The position numbers and the translations under genes were made by a program. Positions 42,800 to 51,045 of a stretch of 64,000 nt of DNA are shown here, piece by piece (position 1 is the stretch's first letter; the number at the start of each line of letters is the position of its first letter). The DNA lies in NCBI GenBank assembly GCA_017434755.1, contig JAFRER010000022.1, forward strand, positions 28,429 to 92,428, given 5' to 3'. Below the pieces are notes generated by a model. The model was not told the origin of the DNA. It worked only from the letters and a program-made list of their open reading frames with translations, and searched no databases. The stretch comes from Oscillospiraceae bacterium. GTDB lineage: Bacteria > Bacillota > Clostridia > Oscillospirales > Oscillospiraceae.

Positions 42800-44043
42800 T
42801 CCGCAGGCTGCAGAAGAAATTCATTCTCCTTGCCGTGCTCTCCGTTTTCACCGTTCTGCTCGTGCTGATCGGTGCCATAAACATCATCAATTACCGCAAT
42901 ATGGTCGCAGACGCAGACAGTACCCTGCAGATCCTGGCAGAACACAAGGGTTATTTCCCGATCCAGTACAGGACGCCCCCGGAAGACGACGGGCAAAGCG
43001 GCGCTCCCTTCGGACGCAGAAACGCGACGCCGGAACTGCCCTATCAGACAAGGTACTTCACGGCTTTCTTCGACGGAGACGGAAAACTCTATCACATAAA
43101 CATGGAGAACATCGTTTCCATAGACGGCACAGGAGCCATATCGCTCGCGCAGGAGACTTTCGAAGCCGGAAAGGAGAAGGGCTTTGCCGGGGACTACCGG
43201 TTCCGCAGATGCAGCACCGAAACCGGGACCATGCTGATCTTCCTGAACATCAGCCGGGAGCAGGCCACGGTGCATTCGTTCCTGCTGGCGAGCATCGCGA
43301 TCTCGCTCGCGGGCCTGCTTGCTGTTCTGCTCCTGCTCATTCTCTTCTCCGGCCGTATCGTGCGGCCCATCGCCGAAAGCTACGAAAAGCAGAAGCAGTT
43401 CATAACCGACGCGGGCCACGAGCTGAAGACACCGATCACCATCATAAACGCGGACGCCGATGTGCTCGAGACGGAGCTAGAGGACAGTGAATGGCTCGCA
43501 GATATCCGGAAACAGACCGGAAGACTCACGAGTCTCACTTCGGACCTTATCTATCTATCCAAGATGGCAGAGGACGGCACCGGGCTCATGATGACCGGAT
43601 TCCCTCTCTCCGACACCGTGGAGGAGACGGTGCAGTCCTTCCGAGCGGTGGCGATGAGCCGGAACCTGTCGCTCTCCGAGGAGATCCAGCCGGGCATCAG
43701 CATGAACGGAGACGAAAAGTCCATCGGCAGGCTCGTGTCCATCCTGCTGGACAATGCCTGCAAGTATACCCCCGAGGGCGGAAGCATTTCCGTCTCCCTT
43801 GAAAAAAGCGGCAGGAGCATCCAGCTCACCGTGAACAACACTACGGAGAACATTGCGCAGGGCAGCGCGGATATGCTGTTCGAACGCTTCTACCGTGCCG
43901 ATTCCTCGCGGAACTCAGAGTCCGGCGGCTTCGGCCTCGGCCTTGCGGTGGCGAAGGCTGTCTCCGAGGCCCACAAGGGAAAGATCCGCGCCTGGTCCGA
44001 GGACGGCGCCTCCCTCAAGGTACGGGCGGAGTTTCCTGCCTGA
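42796..44043 (+). CDS. Sensor histidine kinase of the EnvZ/PhoR-like class
   Basis: A 415-residue membrane kinase. Transmembrane helix 1 (about 10-32), an extracytoplasmic domain of about 135 residues, helix 2 (about 165-187) and a short linker are followed by HisKA with the phospho-His in TDAGHELKTPI (about residue 214), then HATPase_c with LLDNACKYTPEGG (N), a degenerate G1 region (VNNTTENIAQG), a DSSRNSESGGFGLGLAVAKA G2 and no receiver. The D-box DxGxG is not canonical, as in a number of low-GC kinases. It overlaps its response regulator by four bases. Confidence 0.93.
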   Translation: MIRRLQKKFILLAVLSVFTVLLVLIGAINIINYRNMVADADSTLQILAEHKGYFPIQYRTPPEDDGQSGAPFGRRNATPELPYQTRYFTAFFDGDGKLYHINMENIVSIDGTGAISLAQETFEAGKEKGFAGDYRFRRCSTETGTMLIFLNISREQATVHSFLLASIAISLAGLLAVLLLLILFSGRIVRPIAESYEKQKQFITDAGHELKTPITIINADADVLETELEDSEWLADIRKQTGRLTSLTSDLIYLSKMAEDGTGLMMTGFPLSDTVEETVQSFRAVAMSRNLSLSEEIQPGISMNGDEKSIGRLVSILLDNACKYTPEGGSISVSLEKSGRSIQLTVNNTTENIAQGSADMLFERFYRADSSRNSESGGFGLGLAVAKAVSEAHKGKIRAWSEDGASLKVRAEFPA

Positions 44044-44063
44044 ATCGGGACAGAGCAAAACAA

Positions 44064-44101
44064 AAGACCGGCGGTTTTGTTGCTGCCGGTCTTCTTTTTA
44101 T
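44064..44101 (+). terminator. Terminator of the two-component pair
   Basis: A 9-bp stem (44064-44072 with 44085-44093) followed by CTTTTTAT. Confidence 0.8.
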
Positions 44102-44132
44102 AAAAAACTGTCCGTGCAAAAACAGTTTATAT

Positions 44133-44142
44133 GTGCTATAAT
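44133..44142 (+). promoter_or_regulatory. Extended -10 promoter of the acyltransferase/PAP2 pair
   Basis: GTGCTATAAT with TG one base before a perfect TATAAT (44137-44142), about 68 bases from the start codon. Confidence 0.55.
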
Positions 44143-44210
44143 GCTTTCAACATAAACATTTTGCGGCCCGCTTCTTTATGGAGGCGGGTCAGCGTTCGGT
44201 ATGAGAAAAA

Positions 44211-44972
44211 ATGGAAGACAAGAAGACAAGCGTTCTTTACAGGATAATAAGATGGCTCGTGTGGCTCTTCTCGCCCAAGTACAGGGTTTTTGGAGCGGAA
44301 AACATCCCGGAGGGCGAGTGCGTCATCGTCGGGAACCACAGCCACATGCAGGGGCCAATCGCAGGCGAGCTCTACACCCCCGGTCTGCACGACGTCTGGT
44401 GTGCGGGAGAGATGATGAACCGGGAAGAGGTAGCAGCCTATGCCTTTCAGGACTTCTGGTCGGGCAGGCCGAAGGCCTTCCACTGGTTTTACAAGCTCCT
44501 CAGCCGCCTCATCACGCCGCTCGCCGTGCTCATCTTCAACAGCGCGCACACCATCGCCGTCTATCACGACGCCCGCCTGAAGACTACGCTGCGGGAGTCG
44601 ATCGCAAGGCTGCAGGCCGGGAGCAGGATCGTCATTTTTCCGGAGTGCTACACCCCGCACAACAATATCGTGTACGATTTTCAGCAGAATTTCGTTGATC
44701 TGGCGCGCTTTTATTATAAGAAGGCAGGAAAAGCTCTGCGCTTTGTCCCGCTGTATCTTGCGCCCTTTCTCGGCTCGGCCCATTACGGCGAGCCTGTGAC
44801 CTTCGATCCGAAAGCTCCCATTGAGGAAGAGCGCGAGAGGATCTGCCGGTATCTGATGGACGAAATAACCCGGATGGCGGTTTCGCTCCCCGAGCACACC
44901 GTCGTCCCCTATCCCAATGTGACCCGCAAGCATTACGTCAGGAACCTGCCCCTGGAGGACTATACCCAATGA
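44211..44972 (+). CDS. PlsC-like lysophospholipid acyltransferase, variant active site
   Basis: A 253-residue protein of the 1-acylglycerol-3-phosphate acyltransferase (PlsC) superfamily. Motif I is CVIVGNHSHMQGPIAGELYT: the first His is kept, but the Asp of the usual HX4D is a Gly. Motif III is RIVIFPECYTPHNNIVYDF, in the place of FPEG. A hydrophobic segment (about 8-22) and another (about 100-115) may bind the membrane. The HxxxxG form recurs in a Clostridial subgroup, so the enzyme may still be active through other residues. The start at ATG 44211 lacks a strong ribosome-binding site. It overlaps the PAP2 gene (ATGA). Confidence 0.83.
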   Translation: MEDKKTSVLYRIIRWLVWLFSPKYRVFGAENIPEGECVIVGNHSHMQGPIAGELYTPGLHDVWCAGEMMNREEVAAYAFQDFWSGRPKAFHWFYKLLSRLITPLAVLIFNSAHTIAVYHDARLKTTLRESIARLQAGSRIVIFPECYTPHNNIVYDFQQNFVDLARFYYKKAGKALRFVPLYLAPFLGSAHYGEPVTFDPKAPIEEERERICRYLMDEITRMAVSLPEHTVVPYPNVTRKHYVRNLPLEDYTQ

Positions 44973-45658
44973 AGCAGAGAGTTGATTACAGCGGATTCTC
45001 GCTGCGCCGTCTGAATGAGCCGCGTTTTTCGCATCTGAAGCTGCTGGCCGGATGGGTCGGCTATTTTGCTCTCTATTTTATAACCGAGAACCTCATCCCC
45101 TATGAAAAATGCCATCCCGTCTGGTGCAGGCTGGACGACCTGATCCCCTTTAATGAGTATTTCGTGATCTTCTATGTCGGCTGGTATGTGCTGGTATTCG
45201 GAGCACTGGCCTATACGCTGTTTTACGATGTGGAGAATTTCCGGAAGATCCAGATCTACATCATGATCACGCAGGCTGTGGCGATGGCGGTGTATATCAT
45301 CTGGCCGAGCAGGCAGGACCTGCGGCCGGAAGTCTTCGATCGGAACAACTTCTTCACCTGGATCCTCGGGGTCATCTACGGATTTGATACGAGCACGGGC
45401 GTGTGCCCCTCGCTGCACGTGGCCTACTCCCTCGGGATCCTCTCGGCCGCGCTGAAGGACAAACTGCTCAGGCCGATCTGGAAGATCCTGCTCTCGGTCT
45501 TCGTGATCATGATCTGCCTTTCCGTCTGCTTCGTGAAGCAGCACTCCGCTGTAGACGTACTCGCAGCGCTGCCGCTGGGCCTTCTGGCGGAGATCCTCGT
45601 CTACGGGAAGGAGTACTGGCTGCCGAAATTCCGCGGAGAGAGCGCGGATCCGAAATAA
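44969..45658 (+). CDS. PAP2-superfamily membrane phosphatase/transferase
   Basis: A 229-residue membrane protein with about six transmembrane segments. The catalytic motifs of the phosphatidic-acid phosphatase type 2 fold are present: CPSLHVAYSLGI (PSxH) and KQHSAVDVLAALPLG (the SRxxxxxHxxxD-type third motif with His and Asp). The first motif (KxxxxxxRP) is poorly preserved, as in inositol phosphorylceramide synthase-like members. It probably acts on a lipid phosphate together with the acyltransferase overlapping it. The substrate is unknown. Confidence 0.83.
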   Translation: MKQRVDYSGFSLRRLNEPRFSHLKLLAGWVGYFALYFITENLIPYEKCHPVWCRLDDLIPFNEYFVIFYVGWYVLVFGALAYTLFYDVENFRKIQIYIMITQAVAMAVYIIWPSRQDLRPEVFDRNNFFTWILGVIYGFDTSTGVCPSLHVAYSLGILSAALKDKLLRPIWKILLSVFVIMICLSVCFVKQHSAVDVLAALPLGLLAEILVYGKEYWLPKFRGESADPK

Positions 45659-45670
45659 GTTTATAGTTGC

Positions 45671-45712
45671 AAAAGAGGTACCTGTGCGCTTGAGCACAAG
45701 TACCTCTTTTTT
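45671..45712. terminator. Bidirectional terminator between PAP2 gene and the GntR/ABC operon
   Basis: Stem 45671-45687 with 45094-type mirror at 45694-45710: 11 outer pairs, one mismatch, five inner pairs. A-run on the left, TTTTTTA on the right. Confidence 0.88.
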
Positions 45713-45722
45713 ATGCTGTTTC

Positions 45723-45875
45723 TTACTGAAAACTGTATCCCTTTTCCGTGAGGGATTCGATGAACCGGAGGAACGTCGCCTTGTCGAGAAGCGGATACGG
45801 CACATAGCCCCGTACCTCGTGGAACGAGGCGATCAGCGCCTGTTCATCCAGCCATAGGATCTTTATGCCTTTCAT
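45723..45875 (-). CDS. 50-residue protein at the end of the GntR/ABC operon
   Basis: A small gene with all signs of translation: AGGAG with a 9-nt spacer before ATG 45875, 24 bp after the permease stop, and a stop just before the operon terminator. The product begins MKGIKILWLDEQALIASFHE, continues VRGYVPYPLLDKATFLRFIE and ends with SLTEKGYSFQ. It has no membrane segment or signal. It looks like a compact helical protein with a hydrophobic face. I do not recognise a family; position suggests a partner of the transporter or of the GntR regulator. Confidence 0.7.
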   Translation of the reverse strand: MKGIKILWLDEQALIASFHEVRGYVPYPLLDKATFLRFIESLTEKGYSFQ

Positions 45876-45899
45876 GCTGTGTTTCTCCTTTCAGTCTGT

Positions 45900-47744
45900 T
45901 CAGCGGGAGGCGCTCAGCTCCGCAAGCCTTGCAAGCGTAAGCGTCGCACTCTCCGGAAGCGATATATATACCCCGTCATGACTCATATGATCATAGAAAT
46001 CGGTCTCTCCGTCCGTAGGAACGGAAATGAGCTGAATGGATATGCTCACTCCCGCATACAGATCTTCGCCTTTGAGATATTCGAACCAGGGATCGCACAT
46101 CCTGCCGGCCTTGATATCCGGAAGGATGCACTCGTTATAGAGCGCTTCGGCCTCCTCGGCCGTAAGCACCATCTGCATCGCGATCTCGGGATGGCGCACA
46201 TCGCCCTCAATATAGTTGCCGTACTTGTCGTATTTGGGCTCGTTGTATACGGAGGCGTCATAGATGTTTTCCGCTGTGACGGGCACTGCCGGCGTATAGC
46301 GCCAGAGGCACGCCTCCAGTGAGTTTTCTATATCATGCGCCCTGACTACATCGGATCCTTCGGCGAAGTTTTCCGTCTCCGGAGCTGCGATGCGGTAATA
46401 CCTGGCGAAATCAGAGCCGTCTTTCATGATATAGCGCATGATGACATAATAGGCCTGATCCGAAGCCTCATGGTGCTTCTTGTTCCCGATGATGCTGCTG
46501 TGCAGATCATACACGGCCTCAATATTCTGCCTTTCCTTCAGAGGAGAGTAGTTCATCAGGCTGTATTCCACCTGTTCCACTTCGGAAAGATCGGGGAGTC
46601 TCCTCTCATAGCCGGTGAGGTCGCATTCCGCCGTGATCACGAAGGCAAGACACACCGCCGCAACGATCGTGAAGCCCTTCCAGTCGCCCCGGAAGACGCG
46701 GACGCTCTTGCTGACGAGCATCTTGGCCGCGAAATATCCGATGAAGGCCCCTGCGATCATCAGCACGGCGAAGACCACCGCCAGTGCAGTGCCTCTGAGG
46801 ACACCCTGCAGGAAGATCTGGTACAGCACCACCGGAAGGACGATGGCGCAGCCGAAGGCCATGCAGTATTTGAAAATGGGCTTGAGCACCGGGATAGAAA
46901 CGGTGTCGGAGGCCGTCTCCATGCGGCGCTTCCGGAAAAGAAGCAGCGCGAGGACGGAGAAGATGAGGCCCGCAATGAAGAACCAGAAAAGATATCCTGT
47001 GCCGGACAGTTCGACCTTGTCATAGAAGATCATGCCGAGATCGTCATTATGGCTGCGCACGATGGCATGGAGGTTGTCGGCAAGATAAATGATCGGAGAA
47101 AATATGAGCAGTTTTCCTCCGTTGAATACGGAGCCGAAGACGAGCCCGCTCAGGATGCACACCACCGAGGTTTCTGCAATGGCTGCCGTGAGGCCGAGCA
47201 CTGCGTATACCAGAGGCAGGATGAACAGGCTGCCCGTGAGCATGGCGCAGAAAGTGCCGAAGCCGTAGAATCCTATGTTGCCCATGGCCACGATGCCGAG
47301 CCACCGGAACGCAAGCGCAGGGCTGACCGTGCCGGGGAAAGCCGCCATGGTGATGAGCGCCGTAATGATGTCCGCCGCGAGCAGCGGGACGATGCCCGTC
47401 AGCCAGGCGGTGACGAAGAGCGTCTCCCTCTTTACGGGGAGGGAGCACATCATGTTGCAGGTCCTGGCGTTATACAGGAAGCTGAACATGGCCATCACGG
47501 CAATGATGCTCACTACGAAGGAGGCCTTGGCAAAGAAGCAGGCGCTGTTGAGAACGGTCTGCTCCACCCAGAGATCCGCGGGCATGTGCCAGGCATCCCA
47601 GTACATGCTCTGGCTGAGTCCGCTGTAGATGTTCAGCGGCAGGGCGAAAATGAGCACGGCGAGCCAGCATGTCCAGATAGGCCAGCATCTCTTCAGGAGA
47701 TTCAACGATATGGTTTTATTAAACAATGATGTTCCGGACTTCAT
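45900..47744 (-). CDS. ABC-2-type membrane component of the GntR-regulated transporter
   Basis: A 614-residue membrane protein with about 12 hydrophobic segments in two blocks: an ABC-2-like export block (about 15-250, with SFLYNARTCNMMCSLPVKRE, the conserved loop in which the ATPase partner's helix docks) and a second block (about 255-385), followed by a soluble C-terminal domain of about 220 residues (from ECDLTGYERRLPDLSEVEQV) that should face outside. Its start overlaps the ATPase gene by 26 bp. The substrate is unknown; the related Ytr and Bcr systems respond to envelope or antibiotic stress. Confidence 0.85.
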   Translation of the reverse strand: MKSGTSLFNKTISLNLLKRCWPIWTCWLAVLIFALPLNIYSGLSQSMYWDAWHMPADLWVEQTVLNSACFFAKASFVVSIIAVMAMFSFLYNARTCNMMCSLPVKRETLFVTAWLTGIVPLLAADIITALITMAAFPGTVSPALAFRWLGIVAMGNIGFYGFGTFCAMLTGSLFILPLVYAVLGLTAAIAETSVVCILSGLVFGSVFNGGKLLIFSPIIYLADNLHAIVRSHNDDLGMIFYDKVELSGTGYLFWFFIAGLIFSVLALLLFRKRRMETASDTVSIPVLKPIFKYCMAFGCAIVLPVVLYQIFLQGVLRGTALAVVFAVLMIAGAFIGYFAAKMLVSKSVRVFRGDWKGFTIVAAVCLAFVITAECDLTGYERRLPDLSEVEQVEYSLMNYSPLKERQNIEAVYDLHSSIIGNKKHHEASDQAYYVIMRYIMKDGSDFARYYRIAAPETENFAEGSDVVRAHDIENSLEACLWRYTPAVPVTAENIYDASVYNEPKYDKYGNYIEGDVRHPEIAMQMVLTAEEAEALYNECILPDIKAGRMCDPWFEYLKGEDLYAGVSISIQLISVPTDGETDFYDHMSHDGVYISLPESATLTLARLAELSASR

Positions 47745-48612
47745 ATCCCGTACCTCCCAGTTCGTAGATAAATATCTCCTCGAGATTCAGCGGGATCGAC
47801 TCGCAGTAAACGGGAGATATCTGTGCAATGCGTTCCTCGACCTCCTCCGCTTTCCCGCGGACGATGATCTGCTCCAGCTTGCCGGTGCTGCTCCTGCCGA
47901 GGATCTCAAGCCCCTCGGGCAGTTCCGTGCCGTCGGGCAGGACCAGCTGGAGCTTGACGATGTTGTTCTGCAGTTCGTCAAGGGAGCGCTCGATGAGCAT
48001 GCTGCCCTTTTCCATGATGCCCACATGGTCGCAGACATCCTCGAGCTCTCGGAGGTTGTGGGAAGATACGAGCACCGTTGTGCCGTTTTCCGCAACATCG
48101 GACATCAGAATGCCCCAGACGTTCCTCCTCATAACGGGATCGAGCCCGTCGACAGGTTCGTCGAGCAAAATGACATCGGGCCGGCAGGAGATTGCTATGC
48201 GGAAAGCCGCCTGCTTCTGCATACCCTTGCTGAGCTTTCTCACGGGTCTCGTCTCCTCCATGCCGAAGATCTCTCCCAGCTTTTTGAATCGCTCTTCGTC
48301 GAAGGCAGGGTAAAGGCCTTTATAGAAATTCTTCATATCGGTGACGGTTGCCTGCGTGTAATAGAAGATGTCATCGGGGATATAGGCGATGCGGGATTTT
48401 ACTTCCGTGTTCTCATAGACGGGCTGCCCGTCGATGAGGACTTCGCCGCTGTCGGGTATATAGATGCCCGCCAGGTGGCGGATCAGCGTGGTTTTGCCTG
48501 CGCCGTTCGGGCCGACGAGCCCGTATACCGCTCCCTTGGGGACCTTTACGTCCAGCTCGCTGAGAGCCCGGAATCCGTCAAAGCTCTTGCAGAGTTTTCT
48601 TGTCTCAATCAT
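47719..48612 (-). CDS. ABC transporter ATP-binding protein (YtrB-like)
   Basis: A 297-residue ATPase. Walker A is GPNGAGKTT (about 34-42), the Q-loop is YIPDDIFYYTQATV (no Gln), the signature is a variant (RKLSKGMQKQAAFRIAIS), Walker B is DVILLDEPVDGLD and the switch His is in SSHNLRELEDVCDHV. The C-terminal 75 residues (VLPDGTELPEGLEILG) are a DUF4162-like extension. It starts 8 bp inside the end of the GntR gene and overlaps the permease gene. Confidence 0.93.
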   Translation of the reverse strand: MIETRKLCKSFDGFRALSELDVKVPKGAVYGLVGPNGAGKTTLIRHLAGIYIPDSGEVLIDGQPVYENTEVKSRIAYIPDDIFYYTQATVTDMKNFYKGLYPAFDEERFKKLGEIFGMEETRPVRKLSKGMQKQAAFRIAISCRPDVILLDEPVDGLDPVMRRNVWGILMSDVAENGTTVLVSSHNLRELEDVCDHVGIMEKGSMLIERSLDELQNNIVKLQLVLPDGTELPEGLEILGRSSTGKLEQIIVRGKAEEVEERIAQISPVYCESIPLNLEEIFIYELGGTGYEVRNIIV

Positions 48613-48970
48613 GGTCGTACTCCTTCCTGATCAGAGTGATGAGCTCTTCCTCGCCGATGCCGGCGTGCCGCAGCTCGCGCGCGATCTCGCTCATCTTTGC
48701 GCGCAGCTCCGCCCTTCTCTTTTCGGCGGCCTCATCCCTCTGGCTGACGAAGCTCCCCTTTCCGGGCACGGTACAGATATAGCCGTCGATCTCGAGTTCC
48801 CGGTACGCACGCTGGATGGTATTGGGGTTGATCGCCAGCTGTGAGGCAAGATCCCTCACCGACGGCATACGCTCCCCTTCCTTCAGCACGCCCGAGATGA
48901 TCAGGTTCCGGAAGCCATCCTTCACCTGCTCGAAGATCGGTCTTCTGTCCCGGTAGTTGATATTGATCAT
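48605..48970 (-). CDS. GntR-family regulator, YtrA subfamily
   Basis: A 121-residue repressor. The winged helix-turn-helix (about 8-80) reads INYRDRRPIFEQVKDGFRNL, ISGVLKEGERMPSVRDLASQ, INPNTIQRAYRELEIDGYIC and PGKGSFVSQ, typical of YtrA: no effector domain, only about 45 residues of helix (DEAAEKRRAELRAKMSEIAR) for dimerisation. These proteins repress their own ABC operon. The gene is first in the operon and its promoter holds a strong operator. Confidence 0.92.
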   Translation of the reverse strand: MININYRDRRPIFEQVKDGFRNLIISGVLKEGERMPSVRDLASQLAINPNTIQRAYRELEIDGYICTVPGKGSFVSQRDEAAEKRRAELRAKMSEIARELRHAGIGEEELITLIRKEYDHD

Positions 48971-49003
48971 CTGACCACCATCCTTATCTTCTCCCTCTGC
49001 GTA

Positions 49004-49034
49004 TTAACTGTATTAACTGAGTTAGTACAGTTAA
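49004..49034. promoter_or_regulatory. 31-bp YtrA-type operator
   Basis: Left arm TTAACTGTATTAACT (49004-49018), one central base, right arm AGTTAGTACAGTTAA (49020-49034); 14 of 15 pairs match. It lies over the -10 box and transcription start, so binding would block initiation. Confidence 0.85.
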
Positions 49035-49061
49035 TATAACACCATACTCCGTTTCTGTCAA
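49033..49061 (-). promoter_or_regulatory. Promoter of the GntR/ABC operon
   Basis: Minus-strand perfect TTGACA (49061-49056), 17-nt spacer, TATATT (49038-49033). Confidence 0.88.
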
Positions 49062-49083
49062 CAGGTTTTTTGAAAAAGGAAAA

Positions 49084-49104
49084 ACGGCCCCCGTACGGAG
49101 GCCG
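49084..49104 (-). terminator. Second terminator downstream of rny
   Basis: GC-rich hairpin (CGGCC with GGCCG around CCCCGTACGGA) followed by TTTTTCC on the minus strand. It shields the GntR promoter from rny read-through. Between this and the first rny terminator the minus strand has only a 19-codon ORF (49174-49115) without a ribosome-binding site. Confidence 0.65.
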
Positions 49105-49188
49105 ATCCGTCCTTTTATTTCTTATCACTTTCTTCTCTCTGCATGGCAGAATGGACCGTTTTTTCGGCCATCATAATTGCGGGCAGGA

Positions 49189-49218
49189 AAAAGCAGCCCG
49201 GGATCCGGGCTGCTTTTG
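49189..49218. terminator. Main terminator of rny
   Basis: Perfect 28-bp palindrome (49190-49217) with AAAA and TTTT at the ends. Confidence 0.85.
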
Positions 49219-49235
49219 AGGTTTCTGTTCGATTA

Positions 49236-50780
49236 TTACTTCGCGTAATCGACGGCTTTGGTCTCGCGCAGGACGTGGACCTTGATCTGGCCGGGATAAG
49301 TGAGCTCTTCCTCTATCTTCTTGGCGATATCCCTTGCCAGAAGCACCATCTGGTCTTCGCTGACCTCCTCGGGCTTCACCATGATGCGGATCTCGCGGCC
49401 GGCCTGGATGGCGTAGCAGCTGTCGATCCCGGGGAAGCTCTTGGAGACCTCTTCAAGTTTCTCAAGGCGCTTGACATAGTTTTCGATGTTCTCGCGTCTT
49501 GCTCCGGGACGGGATGCGGAAATGGCATCGGCCGCCTGGACAAGGCAGGCAACGAGCGTATGCGGCTCAACGTCGCCGTGGTGCGCCTCGATGGCGTGGA
49601 TCACTTCCTCGGATTCCTTGTATCGGCGGGCAAGGTCGACGCCAATGGTGACATGGCTTCCTTCGACCTCGTGATCGATGGCCTTGCCGAGGTCATGCAG
49701 AAGTCCCGCTCTCTTGGCGGTGGCCACATCGGCTCCGAGCTCCGATGCGAGGAGACCCGCGATGTGGGAGACCTCGATGGAATGGTTCAGAACGTTCTGG
49801 CCGTAGCTCGTACGGTATTTCATGCGGCCGAGGAGCTTGACGATCTCGGGATTGAGGCCGTGGATGTTGGTCTCGAATATGGCTCTCTCGCCTTCGGCCT
49901 TGATGGTGGCGTTGACTTCCTTCTGCGCCTTGGCGACCATCTCCTCGATGCGCGCCGGGTGGATGCGCCCGTCCTGGATGAGCTTTTCAAGTGCGAGCCT
50001 CGCGACTTCGCGGCGGACTGGATCGAAGCCGGACACCGTGATGGTCTCGGGAGTGTCGTCGATGATCAGGTCGCAGCCGGTGAGCATCTCGATGCTGCGG
50101 ATGTTGCGGCCTTCACGTCCGATGATGCGGCCCTTCATGTCGTCATTGGGGAGAGGAACGACTGAAACGGTGATCTCGCTGGCGTGATCCGCGGCGCAGC
50201 GCTGGATGGCTGTGGCGATTATCTCGCGCGCCCTTTCATCTGCTTCTTCCTTGTACTGGGTCTCTATCTCTTTTACTTTTACCGCCATCTCGTGGGTGAC
50301 GTCGTCCCGGACGGTGGCAATGATGTAGGCCTTCGCCTCTTCGACCGACAGTCCCGAGATCTTTTCGAGCATCTCGAGCTGGGCCTTCTTGATCTGCGCG
50401 ATCTCCTGCTGGTGGGCTTCCGCCGCGGCGATCTTGGAGGACAGAGCCTCGTTCTTTTTCTCTACCGCGTCGGTCTTTTTGTCCAGATTCTCTTCCTTCT
50501 GCTGAAGGCGGCGCTCCTGCTTCTGCAGTTCTGAACGGCGCTCCTTTACTTCGCGGTCAAACTCCGCGCGATTTTTGTGTATTTCTTCCTTTGCCTCAAC
50601 AAGGGCCTCTCTCTTTTTATTTTCGGCGCTCTTTATTGATTCATTTATAATACGTTTTGCTTCTTCCTCCGCGCTTGTTATTTCACGCTCGGCAACTTTT
50701 TTTCTGTATATGATCCCTAAAAAGAAGCCTATAACAGCAGCAGCCGCTATAAGAACAATCCATATCCATAAATTCGGCAT
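49236..50780 (-). CDS. rny: Ribonuclease Y
   Basis: A 514-residue membrane-anchored endoribonuclease that starts mRNA decay. Order: an N-terminal transmembrane helix (about 4-24), a long coiled coil (25-200, [20 protein letters not shown]), a KH domain with [19 protein letters not shown], then the HD domain with metal-binding His/Asp: [35 protein letters not shown] and [20 protein letters not shown]. The frame opens at an ATG (50798) that contains the ribosome-binding site; ATG 50780 with GGAGGTG nine nt before it is the true start. A long 5' leader is predicted. Confidence 0.96.
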   Translation of the reverse strand: MPNLWIWIVLIAAAAVIGFFLGIIYRKKVAEREITSAEEEAKRIINESIKSAENKKREALVEAKEEIHKNRAEFDREVKERRSELQKQERRLQQKEENLDKKTDAVEKKNEALSSKIAAAEAHQQEIAQIKKAQLEMLEKISGLSVEEAKAYIIATVRDDVTHEMAVKVKEIETQYKEEADERAREIIATAIQRCAADHASEITVSVVPLPNDDMKGRIIGREGRNIRSIEMLTGCDLIIDDTPETITVSGFDPVRREVARLALEKLIQDGRIHPARIEEMVAKAQKEVNATIKAEGERAIFETNIHGLNPEIVKLLGRMKYRTSYGQNVLNHSIEVSHIAGLLASELGADVATAKRAGLLHDLGKAIDHEVEGSHVTIGVDLARRYKESEEVIHAIEAHHGDVEPHTLVACLVQAADAISASRPGARRENIENYVKRLEKLEEVSKSFPGIDSCYAIQAGREIRIMVKPEEVSEDQMVLLARDIAKKIEEELTYPGQIKVHVLRETKAVDYAK

Positions 50781-50943
50781 AAGAAAACACACCTCCATTC
50801 CTTTTTATTAGAATTATGCGGTGGATTTTCAAATATGCATCTGTATCCGCCTTATCTGAAACCGGATACATGCCCATCGAAAATGAAAAAATAATATTTC
50901 AAGGGGATTTCCCCAATATCCCTCGACATATTAAAACCGATTT

Positions 50944-50972
50944 ATTTTAGCGTTTTTGTCATGTTATGTCAA
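50944..50972 (-). promoter_or_regulatory. Promoter of rny
   Basis: Minus-strand perfect TTGACA (50972-50967), 17-nt spacer, TAAAAT (50949-50944). Transcription would begin about 155 bases before the start codon; the leader contains a GGGGATTTCCCC-like palindrome (near 50903). Confidence 0.8.
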
Positions 50973-51003
50973 GCTGAAAATCTTTCAGGGAAGAACATAA
51001 AAA

Positions 51004-51031
51004 ACCCGCGCCTTGCGGCACGGGCTTTTTC
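51004..51031 (-). terminator. Terminator of the aminotransferase gene
   Basis: GC stem (CCCG-GCC with GGC-CGGG, 51005-51024) followed by TTTTTT on the minus strand. Confidence 0.82.
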
Positions 51032-51045
51032 GATATTCAGAAGAA

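Noticed and set aside
49115-49174. 19-codon ORF (-) between the two rny terminators
   Set aside because: It has no ribosome-binding site and sits between terminators; listed only as a note.
50683-50877. 64-codon ORF (-) across the rny leader and start
   Set aside because: No ribosome-binding site and it overlaps the rny coding start in another frame.
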